Origin: Halobacterium zhouii
Lineage (GTDB): Archaea > Halobacteriota > Halobacteria > Halobacteriales > Halobacteriaceae
Reading direction: 5' to 3'
NCBI RefSeq assembly: GCF_021249405.1
Contig: NZ_CP089593.1
Coordinates: 496,001 to 560,000, forward strand
Length of the DNA: 64,000 bases
A program made the position numbers and the translations under genes. How positions within the stretch are numbered: the stretch's first letter is position 1; every line of letters begins with the position of its first letter. The notes beneath the pieces were generated by a model that worked only from the letters and a program-made list of their open reading frames with translations, was not told where the DNA came from and did no database searches. Below are positions 24,816 through 33,688 of this stretch, piece by piece.

Positions 24816-25658
24816 ATGAGCGACGGCGACGCGGCGACGGCGTTCGCACCCGGGCACGTGACGGGGTTCTTCAGCGTTTCTCGGGGCGATGCTCCGGCGC
24901 GAACCGGGTCGCGTGGCGCGGGTGTGACGCTCGCCGACGGCGTGACGACGCGGGTGATGCCGAGCGACGAGACGACGGTCCGATTGAACGGGCGGGAACT
25001 CGACGTGGAGAGTGCACGCCGCGTGCTGGACGCACTCGACGTGACGGCGACCGTGGACGCGGAGACGGACCTCCCGCTGGGCGCGGGGTTCGGCGTCTCC
25101 GGCGCCATGGCGCTCGGCACCGCGCTCGCCGCGAACGCCGCGTTCGAGCACGCGCGCCACGGGCATTCGGAGAACGACCTGATTCGGGCTGCGCACGTCG
25201 CGGAGGTCGAGGCCGGTTCCGGCCTCGGGGACGTGGTCGCGCAGGCCAGGGGCGGCATCCCCATTCGCGTCGAACCCGGCGCGCCGCCGCACGGCGAACT
25301 CGACGGCGTGCCAGCGACGAGTCGCATCGAGTACCTCTCGTTCGGCGGTCTGTCGACGAGCGACGTCATCGGCGGGGACACCGACGCCCTGTCGGCGGCG
25401 GGCGAACGCGCGCTGGCCGAACTCCGCGACCGCCCGACGCTCCCAGCGTTCTTTCGACTGTCCCGCGAGTTCTCGCGCGAGGCTGGTCTGCTCGACGGCG
25501 AGGTCGCCGAGGCCGTCGAGGCGGTCACCGAATCGGGCGGCGAGGCGGCGATGGCGATGCTCGGGCGGACGGTGTTCGCGCTCGGAACGGGACTCTCGGA
25601 CGCCGGCTACGACCCGGAGGTGTCCTCGGTACACCCGGCGGGCGCGACGCTCCGGTAG
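24816..25658 (+). CDS. Pantoate kinase (GHMP superfamily)
   Basis: This is the archaeal CoA pathway enzyme that phosphorylates pantoate to 4-phosphopantoate, replacing the bacterial order of steps. The 280-residue protein has the GHMP ATP-binding loop LPLGAGFGVSGAMALGTALA (about residues 89-108), the N-terminal substrate motif APGHVTGFFSV, and a C-terminal GHMP motif around SVHPAGATLR. The start is the ATG at 24816. The next gene on the strand, 62 bp away, is phosphopantothenate synthetase, the following step of the pathway, so the two form a functional pair. Confidence 0.92.
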   Translation: MSDGDAATAFAPGHVTGFFSVSRGDAPARTGSRGAGVTLADGVTTRVMPSDETTVRLNGRELDVESARRVLDALDVTATVDAETDLPLGAGFGVSGAMALGTALAANAAFEHARHGHSENDLIRAAHVAEVEAGSGLGDVVAQARGGIPIRVEPGAPPHGELDGVPATSRIEYLSFGGLSTSDVIGGDTDALSAAGERALAELRDRPTLPAFFRLSREFSREAGLLDGEVAEAVEAVTESGGEAAMAMLGRTVFALGTGLSDAGYDPEVSSVHPAGATLR

Positions 25659-25720
25659 CGCAGGCGCAGGACACCGCCGAAAACGGGCGATTTTTGCGCA
25701 GCGGGTGAACACGTACTGGC

Positions 25721-26470
25721 ATGACCGAGATTCCCGAGGACCACCCGCGTCGGGACTCGCTGGTGACCCGTCACCGCATCGAGGACGGCGTGGACGCGGG
25801 CATCACGAGCAGGCAGGGGCTCATCGCGCAGGGCCGCGGGGAGGCCTACGACTACCTGCTCGGCGAGGAGACGATTCCGTCGGCGGACGACGCGACGCGC
25901 GCGGCGGCCGCCCACCTGCTGCTCGCCGACCACCCCGTGCTCTCCGTGAACGGGAACGTCGCGGCGCTCGTCCCGGGGGAGCTCGTCGAACTCGCGGACG
26001 CCACCGGCGCGGACCTGGAGGTGAACCTGTTCAACCGTACCGAGGAGCGCGTGGACGCCATCGTCGAGCACCTGCGCGAGCACGGCGCGACGGACGTGAA
26101 GGGCCAGGCCGCGGACGCCCGGATTCCGGGCCTGGAACACGAACGCGCGAAGGTGGACGCGGACGGCATCTACGAGGCGGACGTGGTGCTCGTCCCCCTG
26201 GAGGACGGCGACCGCGCGGAGGCGCTCGCGGAGATGGGGAAGACGGAACTGGTCGTCGACCTGAACCCGCTGTCGCGGTCCGCGCAGACTGCCGCGGTGC
26301 CGATTGTCGACAACATCGTTCGTGCGGTGCCGAACGTCACCCGGCACGCCCGCGAACTCGCGGACGCGTCCCGGGAGGAACTGGACGCCGTGGTGGACGC
26401 ATTCGACCGCGAGACGGCCCTGGAGGACGCGGAGCAACGCATCCGCGATGGCGTCGACCGCGAGGCGTAG
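25721..26470 (+). CDS. 4-phosphopantoate--beta-alanine ligase (phosphopantothenate synthetase)
   Basis: This enzyme condenses 4-phosphopantoate with beta-alanine using ATP, giving 4'-phosphopantothenate for coenzyme A. The 249-residue protein shows the archaeal family pattern: HPRRDSLVTRHRIEDGVDAG near the N-terminus, SVNGNVAALVPGELVELA, NLFNRTEERV, and VDLNPLSRSAQTAAVPIVDN (a nucleotide/substrate loop). It follows pantoate kinase on the same strand. Beta-alanine could come from the MfnA-type decarboxylase at 10153-11220. Confidence 0.94.
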   Translation: MTEIPEDHPRRDSLVTRHRIEDGVDAGITSRQGLIAQGRGEAYDYLLGEETIPSADDATRAAAAHLLLADHPVLSVNGNVAALVPGELVELADATGADLEVNLFNRTEERVDAIVEHLREHGATDVKGQAADARIPGLEHERAKVDADGIYEADVVLVPLEDGDRAEALAEMGKTELVVDLNPLSRSAQTAAVPIVDNIVRAVPNVTRHARELADASREELDAVVDAFDRETALEDAEQRIRDGVDREA

Positions 26471-26480
26471 ATTCCAGCGC

Positions 26481-27383
26481 CTACACCAGGTCGCGCGCCA
26501 CTTCGGCGGCCTCGGGCGCGCTGTCCGCGAGCACGTAGACGATTGGTTCGACGCCGAAGCCACCGGTCTGGTAGAGCACGGTGGCGTCGGGGTTCGCCTC
26601 GATTGCGTCGCGCACGGCGTCCCCGGAGGGTTCGCCCTCGGGGTCGAACGCCGCGGTGACGTGCCCCGCGGCCTCGAGAACCGCGATGACGTCCTCGTCG
26701 TAGCGGACGTTCAGGCACGCACACGCGTCGCTGCCGCCCTCGCGCGCCGCGAGAAGGACGGTGGCGACGTGCTCGCTCACACCGAACTCGGGGTCGGCCG
26801 GAATCTCCGTCTGGCCGAGCACGTCCAGAATCCGGCCGGGAACGCCAGCGACGTCCTCGACGCCCTCGGCGTCGGGCGTGCACTCAACGAGGTTCGAGCC
26901 GACCGCGGGAATCAGCGTCGCGAACCCGCTGGCGTGCTCCAGCAGGCGGAGGCCGCGGCGCACCGACGAGAGCACGCGCTCGCGCACGCGGACCTCGCTC
27001 TCCGGGTCGTGCACGCGGAAGTCGCCGTCGTAGTCTGCGAGCGCCGGCATCGCGTCCTCGTGGAGGTCCGCGAGCACGTCGCCGCGCGCAGAGAGCCGAC
27101 GGACCAGCACTTCGGCCTCGACGAGCGCCTGCACCTGGGAGACGTCGCCGCTGGCGAGGCCCTCGCCGATGCGCTCGACGGTTTCTTGGACGCGTTCGTC
27201 CTCGGCGACGCTGTCCCGGACCGTAACGTCGCCGTGGGCGTACTTCGACACCGCAGACTGGCTGACGCCGAGCAGGTCCGCGACCTCGTGCTGGGTGAGG
27301 CCGCGCTCCCGGAGGTCCGCCGCGAGCAGCGACCGAAAGGTCGGGAGGAACTCCTCGACGACGACCTCCTCGAGGAACTTCAT
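26481..27383 (-). CDS. thiR: ThiR-like transcriptional regulator (HTH plus ThiN/thiamine-phosphate synthase domain)
   Basis: The 300-residue product starts at the ATG at 27383 (MKFLEEVVVEEFLPTFRSLL). An N-terminal lambda-repressor-like HTH is present (LTQHEVADLLGVSQSAVSKY, about 28-47). The C-terminal half is a ThiN-type thiamine phosphate synthase domain (SNLVECTPDAEGVEDVAGVP, ACACLNVRYDEDVI, TVLYQTGGFGVEPIVYVL). Fused HTH-ThiN proteins are haloarchaeal sensors of thiamine phosphate that repress thiamine biosynthesis genes such as thi4. ThiR of Haloferax volcanii is the studied example. The gene follows dcd by 25 bp on the same strand, so they are probably co-transcribed. Confidence 0.88.
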   Translation of the reverse strand: MKFLEEVVVEEFLPTFRSLLAADLRERGLTQHEVADLLGVSQSAVSKYAHGDVTVRDSVAEDERVQETVERIGEGLASGDVSQVQALVEAEVLVRRLSARGDVLADLHEDAMPALADYDGDFRVHDPESEVRVRERVLSSVRRGLRLLEHASGFATLIPAVGSNLVECTPDAEGVEDVAGVPGRILDVLGQTEIPADPEFGVSEHVATVLLAAREGGSDACACLNVRYDEDVIAVLEAAGHVTAAFDPEGEPSGDAVRDAIEANPDATVLYQTGGFGVEPIVYVLADSAPEAAEVARDLV

Positions 27384-27408
27384 CGCTCTCTCCCTCGTCT
27401 GGAACCAC

Positions 27409-27996
27409 TCATTGGTCGCCCCCGAACTCCCGGTCACCGCGGATGCGGGAGGCCTGCGGGCCGTCCTGGTCCTGGTACTTCGAGCCACGCTCGCTCCCGT
27501 AGGGGCGGTCGGCGGGCGTGTGGAGTTCCGTAAACACGAGCTGGCTGATGCGCATGTCCGGCGTGAGCGCGACCGGTGCAGTGCCCAGGTTCGACAGCTC
27601 CAGGGTTATTTTCCCATTGAATCCGGGGTCAATAAAGCCTGCTGTGGCGTGCACAACGACGGCGAGGCGGCCGAGCGACGAACGACCCTCCACCTGCGCG
27701 ACGAGGTCCGGCGGCACCTCCACGCGCTCCTTGGTCGTGCCGAGCACGAAGTCGCCCGGGTGGAGGATGAACTCCTCGCCTTCGTCGACGACCGTCTCGT
27801 TCACGTAGTCCTCGACCTCCTCCTCGCGGTTCGGGTGGATGCAGGGGATGTTCGCGCGCTCGAACTCCAGGAACCGCCGCCCGAGTCGCACGTCCACGCT
27901 CGCCGGCTGGACCTGCAGGTCGACGTCGTCGAGTGGTTCGACGACGAGGTCCCCGTCGGCGAGTCGGTCGAGGATGTCGCGGTCGGAGAGTATCAT
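27409..27996 (-). CDS. dcd: dCTP deaminase
   Basis: The enzyme deaminates dCTP to dUTP for thymidylate synthesis and nucleotide pool hygiene. The 195-residue trimeric dUTPase-fold protein begins [20 protein letters not shown]. It has [15 protein letters not shown], the catalytic region [20 protein letters not shown] and the following [15 protein letters not shown]. The start ATG at 27996 has a minus-strand CTTTAGG TATA-type box about 25 nt upstream (28017-28024). It heads an apparent two-gene unit with the ThiR-like regulator. Confidence 0.96.
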   Translation of the reverse strand: MILSDRDILDRLADGDLVVEPLDDVDLQVQPASVDVRLGRRFLEFERANIPCIHPNREEEVEDYVNETVVDEGEEFILHPGDFVLGTTKERVEVPPDLVAQVEGRSSLGRLAVVVHATAGFIDPGFNGKITLELSNLGTAPVALTPDMRISQLVFTELHTPADRPYGSERGSKYQDQDGPQASRIRGDREFGGDQ

Positions 27997-28072
27997 ACCG
28001 GTGCGTGGGGCCGGGGGACCTAAAGCGTTCAGAACCCGACGACCCGCCGCCCGCGGTCTCCCCGGCGCCGCG

Positions 28073-28687
28073 CTACACGATGCTCAGCAGCCACCCGCCG
28101 AAGGCGACGACGCCGCCGACGAACCACGCGCTACCGGAGGCGTCCTCGAACTCCACTTCGAGGGCCTTCCCGTAGAAGTAGGTCTGCCAGACGGCCACGG
28201 CAAACCCGAGGAGCGCGCTGACGGCGCCGGTGGTGCCGAGGTTCGCCTGGAACGACTCGACGAACGCCTCGGGGGTGGAGAGCGAGGCGCCGTCGAGCGC
28301 GAGCGCGAGGAAGACGAACGCGACGAGCGTGGTAAGCGCCGTCGGCGCGGTCGCCCAGCCGGTGACGACCATCGTCTCGCCGAACGACCCGCTGTGGTTG
28401 ACGAGAGCGCGAGCGAGCAGGTGGAGAACGCCGGCGACGAGCACCCAGCCGACGAGCATCGCGACGACCATGGCGACGAGCTGGCCGGCGAGCACGCCCC
28501 AGACGGCGCCGGCGGCCTCCGAGTGGCCGGCGGCGGCGAGGCGGTTGCTGAGCAGGACGCCGAAGCCGAGGAGCACCGCGACGAGCGCGAACGCGGTGAC
28601 GCCCACGGCGGCCGCGGCGGGAGCGAGTCGGAATCCGCGCTGCTCGAAGTACGTTCGGGGGTGACGGAGGGGGGTGCGGGGAGCCAT
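28073..28687 (-). CDS. Yip1 family membrane protein (copy 2)
   Basis: The 204-residue integral membrane protein starts at the ATG at 28687 ([20 protein letters not shown]). The short N-terminal motif 'hPRTYF' before the first helix and five hydrophobic segments match Yip1-domain proteins (for example [20 protein letters not shown] and [20 protein letters not shown]). The long open frame upstream of this ATG is Arg-rich and improbable. A related gene lies immediately upstream on the same strand. The function is unknown. Yip1-like proteins in archaea are membrane proteins of unassigned transport or envelope role. Confidence 0.8.
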   Translation of the reverse strand: MAPRTPLRHPRTYFEQRGFRLAPAAAAVGVTAFALVAVLLGFGVLLSNRLAAAGHSEAAGAVWGVLAGQLVAMVVAMLVGWVLVAGVLHLLARALVNHSGSFGETMVVTGWATAPTALTTLVAFVFLALALDGASLSTPEAFVESFQANLGTTGAVSALLGFAVAVWQTYFYGKALEVEFEDASGSAWFVGGVVAFGGWLLSIV

Positions 28688-28821
28688 GTTCGCCGGTGAA
28701 CGCCGTCGAACTATGATTCTAGGGGTTGGCTGCTTTACAGTTCGGCGACGGCCGCTCTTGCCGTCACGCGGTGCTGTTGTACTGGAACACAGTGACTGGG
28801 TCGGGGGAAAATCCGACAGTC

Positions 28822-29448
28822 CTACACCATACTGAGGGCCACGAGTGTGAATGCGACGACGAACGACCCGACCAGCGCACCCCGGAACGGCGAGTTGTGG
28901 CGTCCGTGGAGACCGTACCCCCAGACGTACGTCTGCCAGCACGCGGCGACCACGTCAAGGCCGATGACGATAACTCCGCCACTGCCGAGGACCGGGTTCT
29001 GGAGAGCTACGAGGGTCTGTCCCGTAGTGGCGTTCGAGTCCACGAGTAGCGCCCCCAGCACGACTGCGAACGCGATGGTGGTTGTCACCACCGTCGGTGG
29101 GAACCCCCACGCAGCGACACCGAACGTCTCCTCGAGTGTGTCGGCGCGTCCCTGATTGGTGACCATGACGACGAGGTGGAGCGCCGACGCGACGAGTACC
29201 CAGAGGATGAACGTCACGAGGAACGCCGCAAACGAAGCGGTGAGTGCGATTCCGTTCATCCGCCCTGCGGACACTGCGGCTCCGATGTCGGTGAAGACGA
29301 ATCCCAGCAGGAGAGCGGAGACGAAGGTGACGAACGCAATCCCGGCGGCGGAGGCGGCGACGACACCGACCGCGCCTGTCCACGACGGTGTGTGGGTGGC
29401 GAAGTAGTCGTCCGGTCGAAGGAGTGCTCGTCTCAGTTCCATGGTCAT
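28822..29448 (-). CDS. Yip1 family membrane protein (copy 1)
   Basis: The 208-residue paralogue of the next gene begins MTMELRRALLRPDDYFATHT, with the same charged N-terminus ending in 'DYF' before five membrane segments (VGVVAASAAGIAFVTFVSAL, TASFAAFLVTFILWVLVASA, VVTTTIAFAVVLGALLVDSN). The two genes share topology and spacing of motifs such as 'W(G/A)xxPTxxTT' and 'CWQTYVWGYGL' / '[11 protein letters not shown]'. They look like an ancient tandem duplication, separated by 134 bp. Confidence 0.78.
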   Translation of the reverse strand: MTMELRRALLRPDDYFATHTPSWTGAVGVVAASAAGIAFVTFVSALLLGFVFTDIGAAVSAGRMNGIALTASFAAFLVTFILWVLVASALHLVVMVTNQGRADTLEETFGVAAWGFPPTVVTTTIAFAVVLGALLVDSNATTGQTLVALQNPVLGSGGVIVIGLDVVAACWQTYVWGYGLHGRHNSPFRGALVGSFVVAFTLVALSMV

Positions 29449-29522
29449 ACAGGTCGACAGCTGGACAAAACTGTGGCGGTGTGATGAGCAGGCCTTAGTC
29501 GGGGCGTCTCGTCCACCGAGCC

Positions 29523-29861
29523 ATGAAACAGGTCATCGCCGCGCGAACCGACCTCGGGATGGGCCAGGGGAAACTCGCGGCGCAGGTCGCACACGCCTCG
29601 CTGAAGGCCTACGAGTTCACCGACGACCGCGCCCAGCGCCAGTGGAAAGACCAGGGGCAGACGAAGGTGGTCGTGAAGGTGGGGGGCGAGCAGGAACTGT
29701 ACGCGGTCGCCGAGGAGGCGAAGGCCCAGGGGCTGCCGACGGCGATCATCTCGGACGCGGGGCGCACGCAACTGGAACCGGGGACGCCGACCGCCGTGGC
29801 CATCGGCCCCGCCGCGGACGCGGACGTCGACCAGATCACCGGCGACCTCTCGCTGTTCTGA
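29523..29861 (+). CDS. pth2: Peptidyl-tRNA hydrolase (Pth2 family)
   Basis: The enzyme releases tRNA from abandoned peptidyl-tRNA. The 112-residue protein has the usual archaeal/eukaryal Pth2 features: [20 protein letters not shown] at the N-terminus, [25 protein letters not shown], and [20 protein letters not shown] carrying the active-site Asp and Thr. The following truD gene starts one base after its stop, so the two RNA-processing genes form an operon. Confidence 0.96.
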   Translation: MKQVIAARTDLGMGQGKLAAQVAHASLKAYEFTDDRAQRQWKDQGQTKVVVKVGGEQELYAVAEEAKAQGLPTAIISDAGRTQLEPGTPTAVAIGPAADADVDQITGDLSLF

Positions 29862-29862
29862 G

Positions 29863-31290
29863 ATGCGCGAGGCACACGAACTCGAGCGCGCGGTCGGGAT
29901 GCAGTACTACGCCAGCGACAGCGACGGCACCGGCGGACGCCTGCGCGAGTCACCCGCAGACTTCCGCGTCACGGAACTCGAGGACTTCGACACGCATCCA
30001 GTGGACACCGACACCGGCGACTTCCCGTGGCTCGTCCTGCGTGCGACGCTCACCGGGTGGGACACGAACGACTTCGCGCGCGAACTCGCCAATCGCGTGG
30101 GGATGAGCCGCGAGCGCGTGGCGTGGGCAGGGACCAAGGACCGTCACGCGGTCACCACGCAGTTGTTCACGGTGCGCGACCTCGACCCCGAGGACGTCCC
30201 CGGAACGGCGGCCTCCGACGCCCCCGAGATATCGGATGCGGACGTCGAGGTGGTGGGTCGCGCCGGGCGCGGCCTCCAGTTCGGCGACCTCGCGGGCAAC
30301 GAGTTCCGCGTTGTCGTTCGCGACCCCGAGCGTCCCGAGCAGGCCGACGCCGTGAGCGCGGACCTCGAAGCCTTCGCCGGGGGAACGCTCGGCGACTCGC
30401 GGGCGACGCCCGCTCGCGCAGACCGGGACGCGTGGCGTCCCGCGATTCCGAACTATTTCGGGCAGCAGCGATTCGGGAGCTATCGACCCGTCACCCACGA
30501 GGTCGGCCTCGCGATTCTCCGCGGCGACTGGGAGGGGGCGGCGATGGCGTACCTCGGGAATCCGAGCGAGCACGAACCAGAGGAGAGCCAGGCGGCCCGC
30601 GAGTTCGTCGCAGAGACCCGGAACTGGGCGGACGCACTCGAGGGCTTCCCGAATCACCTGCGCTACGAACGCACGATGCTCCACGAACTCGCGGACGGCG
30701 GGAGCTTCCGGGACGCCGTCGAGACGTTCCCCTCGAACCTCCAGCGCCTGTTCGTGAACGCCGCCCAGTCCTACGCGTTCAACCTGATGCTCGCAGCGCG
30801 GATGGAGCGGGGCCTTCCCTTCGACAGGCCCGTCGCGGGCGACGTCGTCTGGTTCGCGGAGGAGACCGACACCGCTCGCGCTGGTGGCGCGAGCGACCGT
30901 GACGCCTCCAGCGACTCCGGCGTGACCGTCGCACGCCCGGACCCCGGCCGCGAGCAGCGCGTCACCGAGTCCCGCGTGGACGTGATGGCGCGTCACTGCG
31001 AGCGCGGCCGGGCGTTCGTCACCGCGCCGCTCGTCGGCACCGACACCGAGCTCGCGGACGGCGAACCGGGCGAGATCGAGCGCGAGGTGCTCGACGACCT
31101 CGGTCTCGACCCCGCGGACTTCGACCTGCCCGGGGAGTTCGACTCCTCGGGCACGCGGCGCGCGATACTCCTGCGCCCCGACCTCACCGTCGAGTACGAC
31201 CCCCTCACGTTCGAGTTCGCGCTCCCCTCGGGGAGTTACGCGACGGTCGTGTTGCGGGAGTACCTGAAGACGAGTCCGCTCGACCTCTGA
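29863..31290 (+). CDS. truD: tRNA pseudouridine synthase TruD
   Basis: This is a pseudouridine synthase of the TruD family, which modifies position 13 of tRNA (archaeal members also act on other positions). The 475-residue protein has the catalytic motif [20 protein letters not shown] (the Asp of KDR is nucleophilic), [10 protein letters not shown], and the family-specific TRUD insertion between. A low-complexity segment near residue 345 ([16 protein letters not shown]) marks a haloarchaeal acidic insert. The start ATG at 29863 is one base after the pth2 stop. Confidence 0.95.
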   Translation: MREAHELERAVGMQYYASDSDGTGGRLRESPADFRVTELEDFDTHPVDTDTGDFPWLVLRATLTGWDTNDFARELANRVGMSRERVAWAGTKDRHAVTTQLFTVRDLDPEDVPGTAASDAPEISDADVEVVGRAGRGLQFGDLAGNEFRVVVRDPERPEQADAVSADLEAFAGGTLGDSRATPARADRDAWRPAIPNYFGQQRFGSYRPVTHEVGLAILRGDWEGAAMAYLGNPSEHEPEESQAAREFVAETRNWADALEGFPNHLRYERTMLHELADGGSFRDAVETFPSNLQRLFVNAAQSYAFNLMLAARMERGLPFDRPVAGDVVWFAEETDTARAGGASDRDASSDSGVTVARPDPGREQRVTESRVDVMARHCERGRAFVTAPLVGTDTELADGEPGEIEREVLDDLGLDPADFDLPGEFDSSGTRRAILLRPDLTVEYDPLTFEFALPSGSYATVVLREYLKTSPLDL

Positions 31291-31393
31291 GGCCGCGTCG
31301 CGTCTCGCGGTGCGACGCTCGGACGCGCCACCGAACGCGTCACAGAATCCCGCAATCACGTCGCTTTTGCGCGCGCACCTCCTTCCGCCGACC

Positions 31394-32131
31394 ATGGCGT
31401 CTCCGGGCATGAAGTGTCGGCAGTGCGCGACTCCCCTCGAGAAGCCCGGGGACTACTGTCTCACCTGCGACACCGCGAACTGCGAGGCGGTCGTCGCGGC
31501 CTGCGAGCGCGACCACGCCACGCTCACGTTCCTCCGCGATGAGCGCGTGGTCGGGCGCACCGACGTCGCCACCATCCCCGAGGACGGCGGCGAGTCGGGC
31601 GTCGTCGAACTTCGGAACTTCGCGGGCCGCGTCGCGGACGAAATCCGCCGCAAGCGCCCGGAGGCCGTGTTCGTCGCGGGCGACCACGACGTCATCAACG
31701 CGGTGCGTGCAGACCTCCGCTACGAGGTGTTTCGCGTGCCCGCAGCGGACCCCGTCGAGGCCGTCCTGGAGCGCCGCGGCGAGCGCGAACTCGACGTCGT
31801 CGAGAAACCCGCCCTGGAGAAGATCGGCGGCACGCACTCCACGCTCATCGGGGACCGCGACGGCCAGCGCGCCGTGCGCACCGCCGCCGACCACCCGAAC
31901 GTGAAGAAGGTGATCCCCGGCCCCATCGACGCCGGTGGCTCCGGGTCCCGAACGGGCGTCCGCGCGAAGGTCACGCGCGCCGACGACAACGGCAACCTCC
32001 GGTTGCTCGTGCGCGACGGCTCCAGCGTTCAGGAGAACCGCGTCGTCACCACGGCGAAAGACCGGGACACGGGCGAGCGCGTTCGCGTGGACCTGAACGA
32101 CGCGCTCGTCGACGCCGACCTGCAGGAGTGA
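31394..32131 (+). CDS. DUF2103 family predicted metal-binding protein
   Basis: The 245-residue protein begins MASPGMKCRQCATPLEKPGD. Two CxxC knuckles (CRQCATPLEKPGDYC and LTCDTANC) form a probable zinc ribbon in the first 35 residues. The remainder (VVELRNFAGRVADEIRRKRP, EAVFVAGDHDVINAVR, EKIGGTHSTLIGDRDGQRAV) matches what I recall of COG4031/DUF2103, an archaeal family of unknown role with RNA- or DNA-related context. I prefer the ATG at 31394; an ATG at 31409 is possible. It is convergent with the DHH gene, 3 bp apart. Confidence 0.78.
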   Translation: MASPGMKCRQCATPLEKPGDYCLTCDTANCEAVVAACERDHATLTFLRDERVVGRTDVATIPEDGGESGVVELRNFAGRVADEIRRKRPEAVFVAGDHDVINAVRADLRYEVFRVPAADPVEAVLERRGERELDVVEKPALEKIGGTHSTLIGDRDGQRAVRTAADHPNVKKVIPGPIDAGGSGSRTGVRAKVTRADDNGNLRLLVRDGSSVQENRVVTTAKDRDTGERVRVDLNDALVDADLQE

Positions 32132-32134
32132 GTA

Positions 32135-33247
32135 TCAGGCCTGTTCGAACGACGCGAACAGCGCCTTCCGCGTGCTCGCGTCGATGAGTTCGTCGAGTGT
32201 CTGCTGGTGGTCCGCGCTCACGCGACTGAACAGGCCTAGGGGCACGCGCGCGGTGGCGGCGTCGGCGTCGCCGCCGAGCCCCTCCGTCGTGTCGAAGGCC
32301 GTCGAGAGAACGTCCATTGCACTGGTTCGAACGTCGTCCGCGCGGCACGCGGTGACGACGGTGTCCTCGTGGACGCCGAACGCGGCGGCCGAGGAGACGC
32401 CGTCGAGACGGAGGAGCGTATCGGCTGCCTCCTCGAGGGCGCTCACCGCGGGGACGGTGCCGACGTTCGTGACCGCGAAACTCGCGCGCCGTTCACGATT
32501 CCCGATGGCTTCGCCGATGACGTCGAACGTCTCGCCGCTCATGCCGGGCGCGCGGAGCGCGTCGATGGTCCCCTGGTCGGCGAACTCCTGGAGGAAACTC
32601 GCGGCCTGGAAGTCCTCGCGGGAGCGCACGCGCCGGAACTCGCGGGTGCCAGCGCGGATGCCGTAGAGCAACGCGGTGGCGTCGTCCTGCTCGGGTTTGC
32701 GGTCGGTGCGCTGGATGAACCGCGCGACGATGGTGGACGTCGCACCGGCTTCGTTGCCCGCGACCACGAGCGAGTGGTCGACGGCGGCGGGGCGGTGGCG
32801 GATGACCGCGACCACGGGCGGCTGTTTCGCGAACGACGGGACGGTGCCGCCGCCGCCGACGGCGAGCGCGCCGTCGAAGTCGGTGAGGTTGCTGTCGTCG
32901 ACGACGTCGAGCGTGAGGTTGAACAGGTTACAGAACGCCTTCGCGTCGTCGCTGGTCACCGTGCCTTCGGCGAACACGCGGGCCGAGACGCCCCACTCTT
33001 TGGCGAGTTCGCGGAGGCCGATGGAGGCGGCGAGCGCGTCGACGCTGGGGTTCTCCGGGACGACGAGCGCGACGGCCTCGAGGCCGGCGATAGTGTCACG
33101 TAGCTGGTCGAAGTCCTCGTCGCTCGCTTCGGCGCGTCGGCGGCGAACGACGGAGTTGACCGCGTACCCGCCGACGCCGCCGGCGAGAATGGTGCCGCCG
33201 ACGAGGGCGAGCGTGGGTGCGGTGACCGAGCCGAGCTCGGGTAGCAT
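32135..33247 (-). CDS. Membrane-anchored DHH-family protein with degenerate catalytic motifs
   Basis: The 370-residue protein has an N-terminal membrane helix (about residues 10-32) and a DHH phosphoesterase-like fold (NrnA/GdpP relatives). The first metal motif is reduced to PENPSVDALAAS (Asp70). The aspartate normally at the end of strand 'LVVLD' is missing (GALAVGGGGT). The DHH triad reads RHR (AVIRHRPAAVDHS, residues 150-152). The C-terminal DHHA1-like half retains GVSSAAAFGV but not an obvious GGGH motif. It therefore probably binds a ligand or has lost phosphodiesterase activity. A TATA-like ACTTAACG lies about 27 nt upstream. Confidence 0.75.
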   Translation of the reverse strand: MLPELGSVTAPTLALVGGTILAGGVGGYAVNSVVRRRRAEASDEDFDQLRDTIAGLEAVALVVPENPSVDALAASIGLRELAKEWGVSARVFAEGTVTSDDAKAFCNLFNLTLDVVDDSNLTDFDGALAVGGGGTVPSFAKQPPVVAVIRHRPAAVDHSLVVAGNEAGATSTIVARFIQRTDRKPEQDDATALLYGIRAGTREFRRVRSREDFQAASFLQEFADQGTIDALRAPGMSGETFDVIGEAIGNRERRASFAVTNVGTVPAVSALEEAADTLLRLDGVSSAAAFGVHEDTVVTACRADDVRTSAMDVLSTAFDTTEGLGGDADAATARVPLGLFSRVSADHQQTLDELIDASTRKALFASFEQA

Positions 33248-33411
33248 TTGGCCGAGAATCCACGGCTATCGTTAAGTATGTTGTCCCAAACAGAGCCGAT
33301 TGGTTACCCAATAGTTCGACGACCGGGACGCCGGCCACGCTTCGCGCAGTGGTATTCCCGGTTCTGGATGTAGTCTCCAGTTCGGTGGTGGCGCCACCCA
33401 GTAGTCGGCGG

Positions 33412-33564
33412 TTATGCGGAGTCGAGCTCGTCGCGAGCGTCGACGTCGTCGCTCCGGGGGCGCTGCGAGTCGTCGTCGGCGTCGTCCGTCCCGCTGGGAG
33501 GGGTGAAGTTCGTGGGGACGACCGTGACGTGGCGCATGCCGAACGAGGAGCGCTTGGCGGACAT
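33412..33564 (-). CDS. Unlisted 50-residue acidic protein
   Basis: An ATG at 33564 opens a 50-codon frame ending TAA at 33412. The product begins MSAKRSSFGMRHVTVVPTNF and ends in an acidic tail (DDADDDSQRPRSDDVDARDE, then LDSA). The basic, well-folded-looking N-terminus with an acidic C-terminus is typical of haloarchaeal small proteins. A 6+2+6 inverted repeat sits immediately upstream of the ATG (33565-33578), with a TTTCTTTACC TATA-like stretch farther upstream (about 33589-33598). I do not recognise a family. Codon use (third positions mostly G/C) supports coding. Confidence 0.6.
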   Translation of the reverse strand: MSAKRSSFGMRHVTVVPTNFTPPSGTDDADDDSQRPRSDDVDARDELDSA

Positions 33565-33578
33565 TACACTCCAGTGTA
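33565..33578 (-). promoter_or_regulatory. Inverted repeat at the start of the 50-residue gene
   Basis: TACACT, a 2-nt spacer and AGTGTA form a perfect inverted repeat touching the ATG at 33564. If the transcript is leaderless the repeat would lie in the -1 to -14 core promoter, so it could be a repressor operator. Confidence 0.4.
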
Positions 33579-33688
33579 GTCGCTACACGGTAAAGAAATT
33601 ACCCATGCGCATAACACATGGGCGGTTCCGCGGCGATTCCCCGCAGTTATCTGGCGGCGTTCGTCGGTGAATCTCGGTCGGGGACCGG

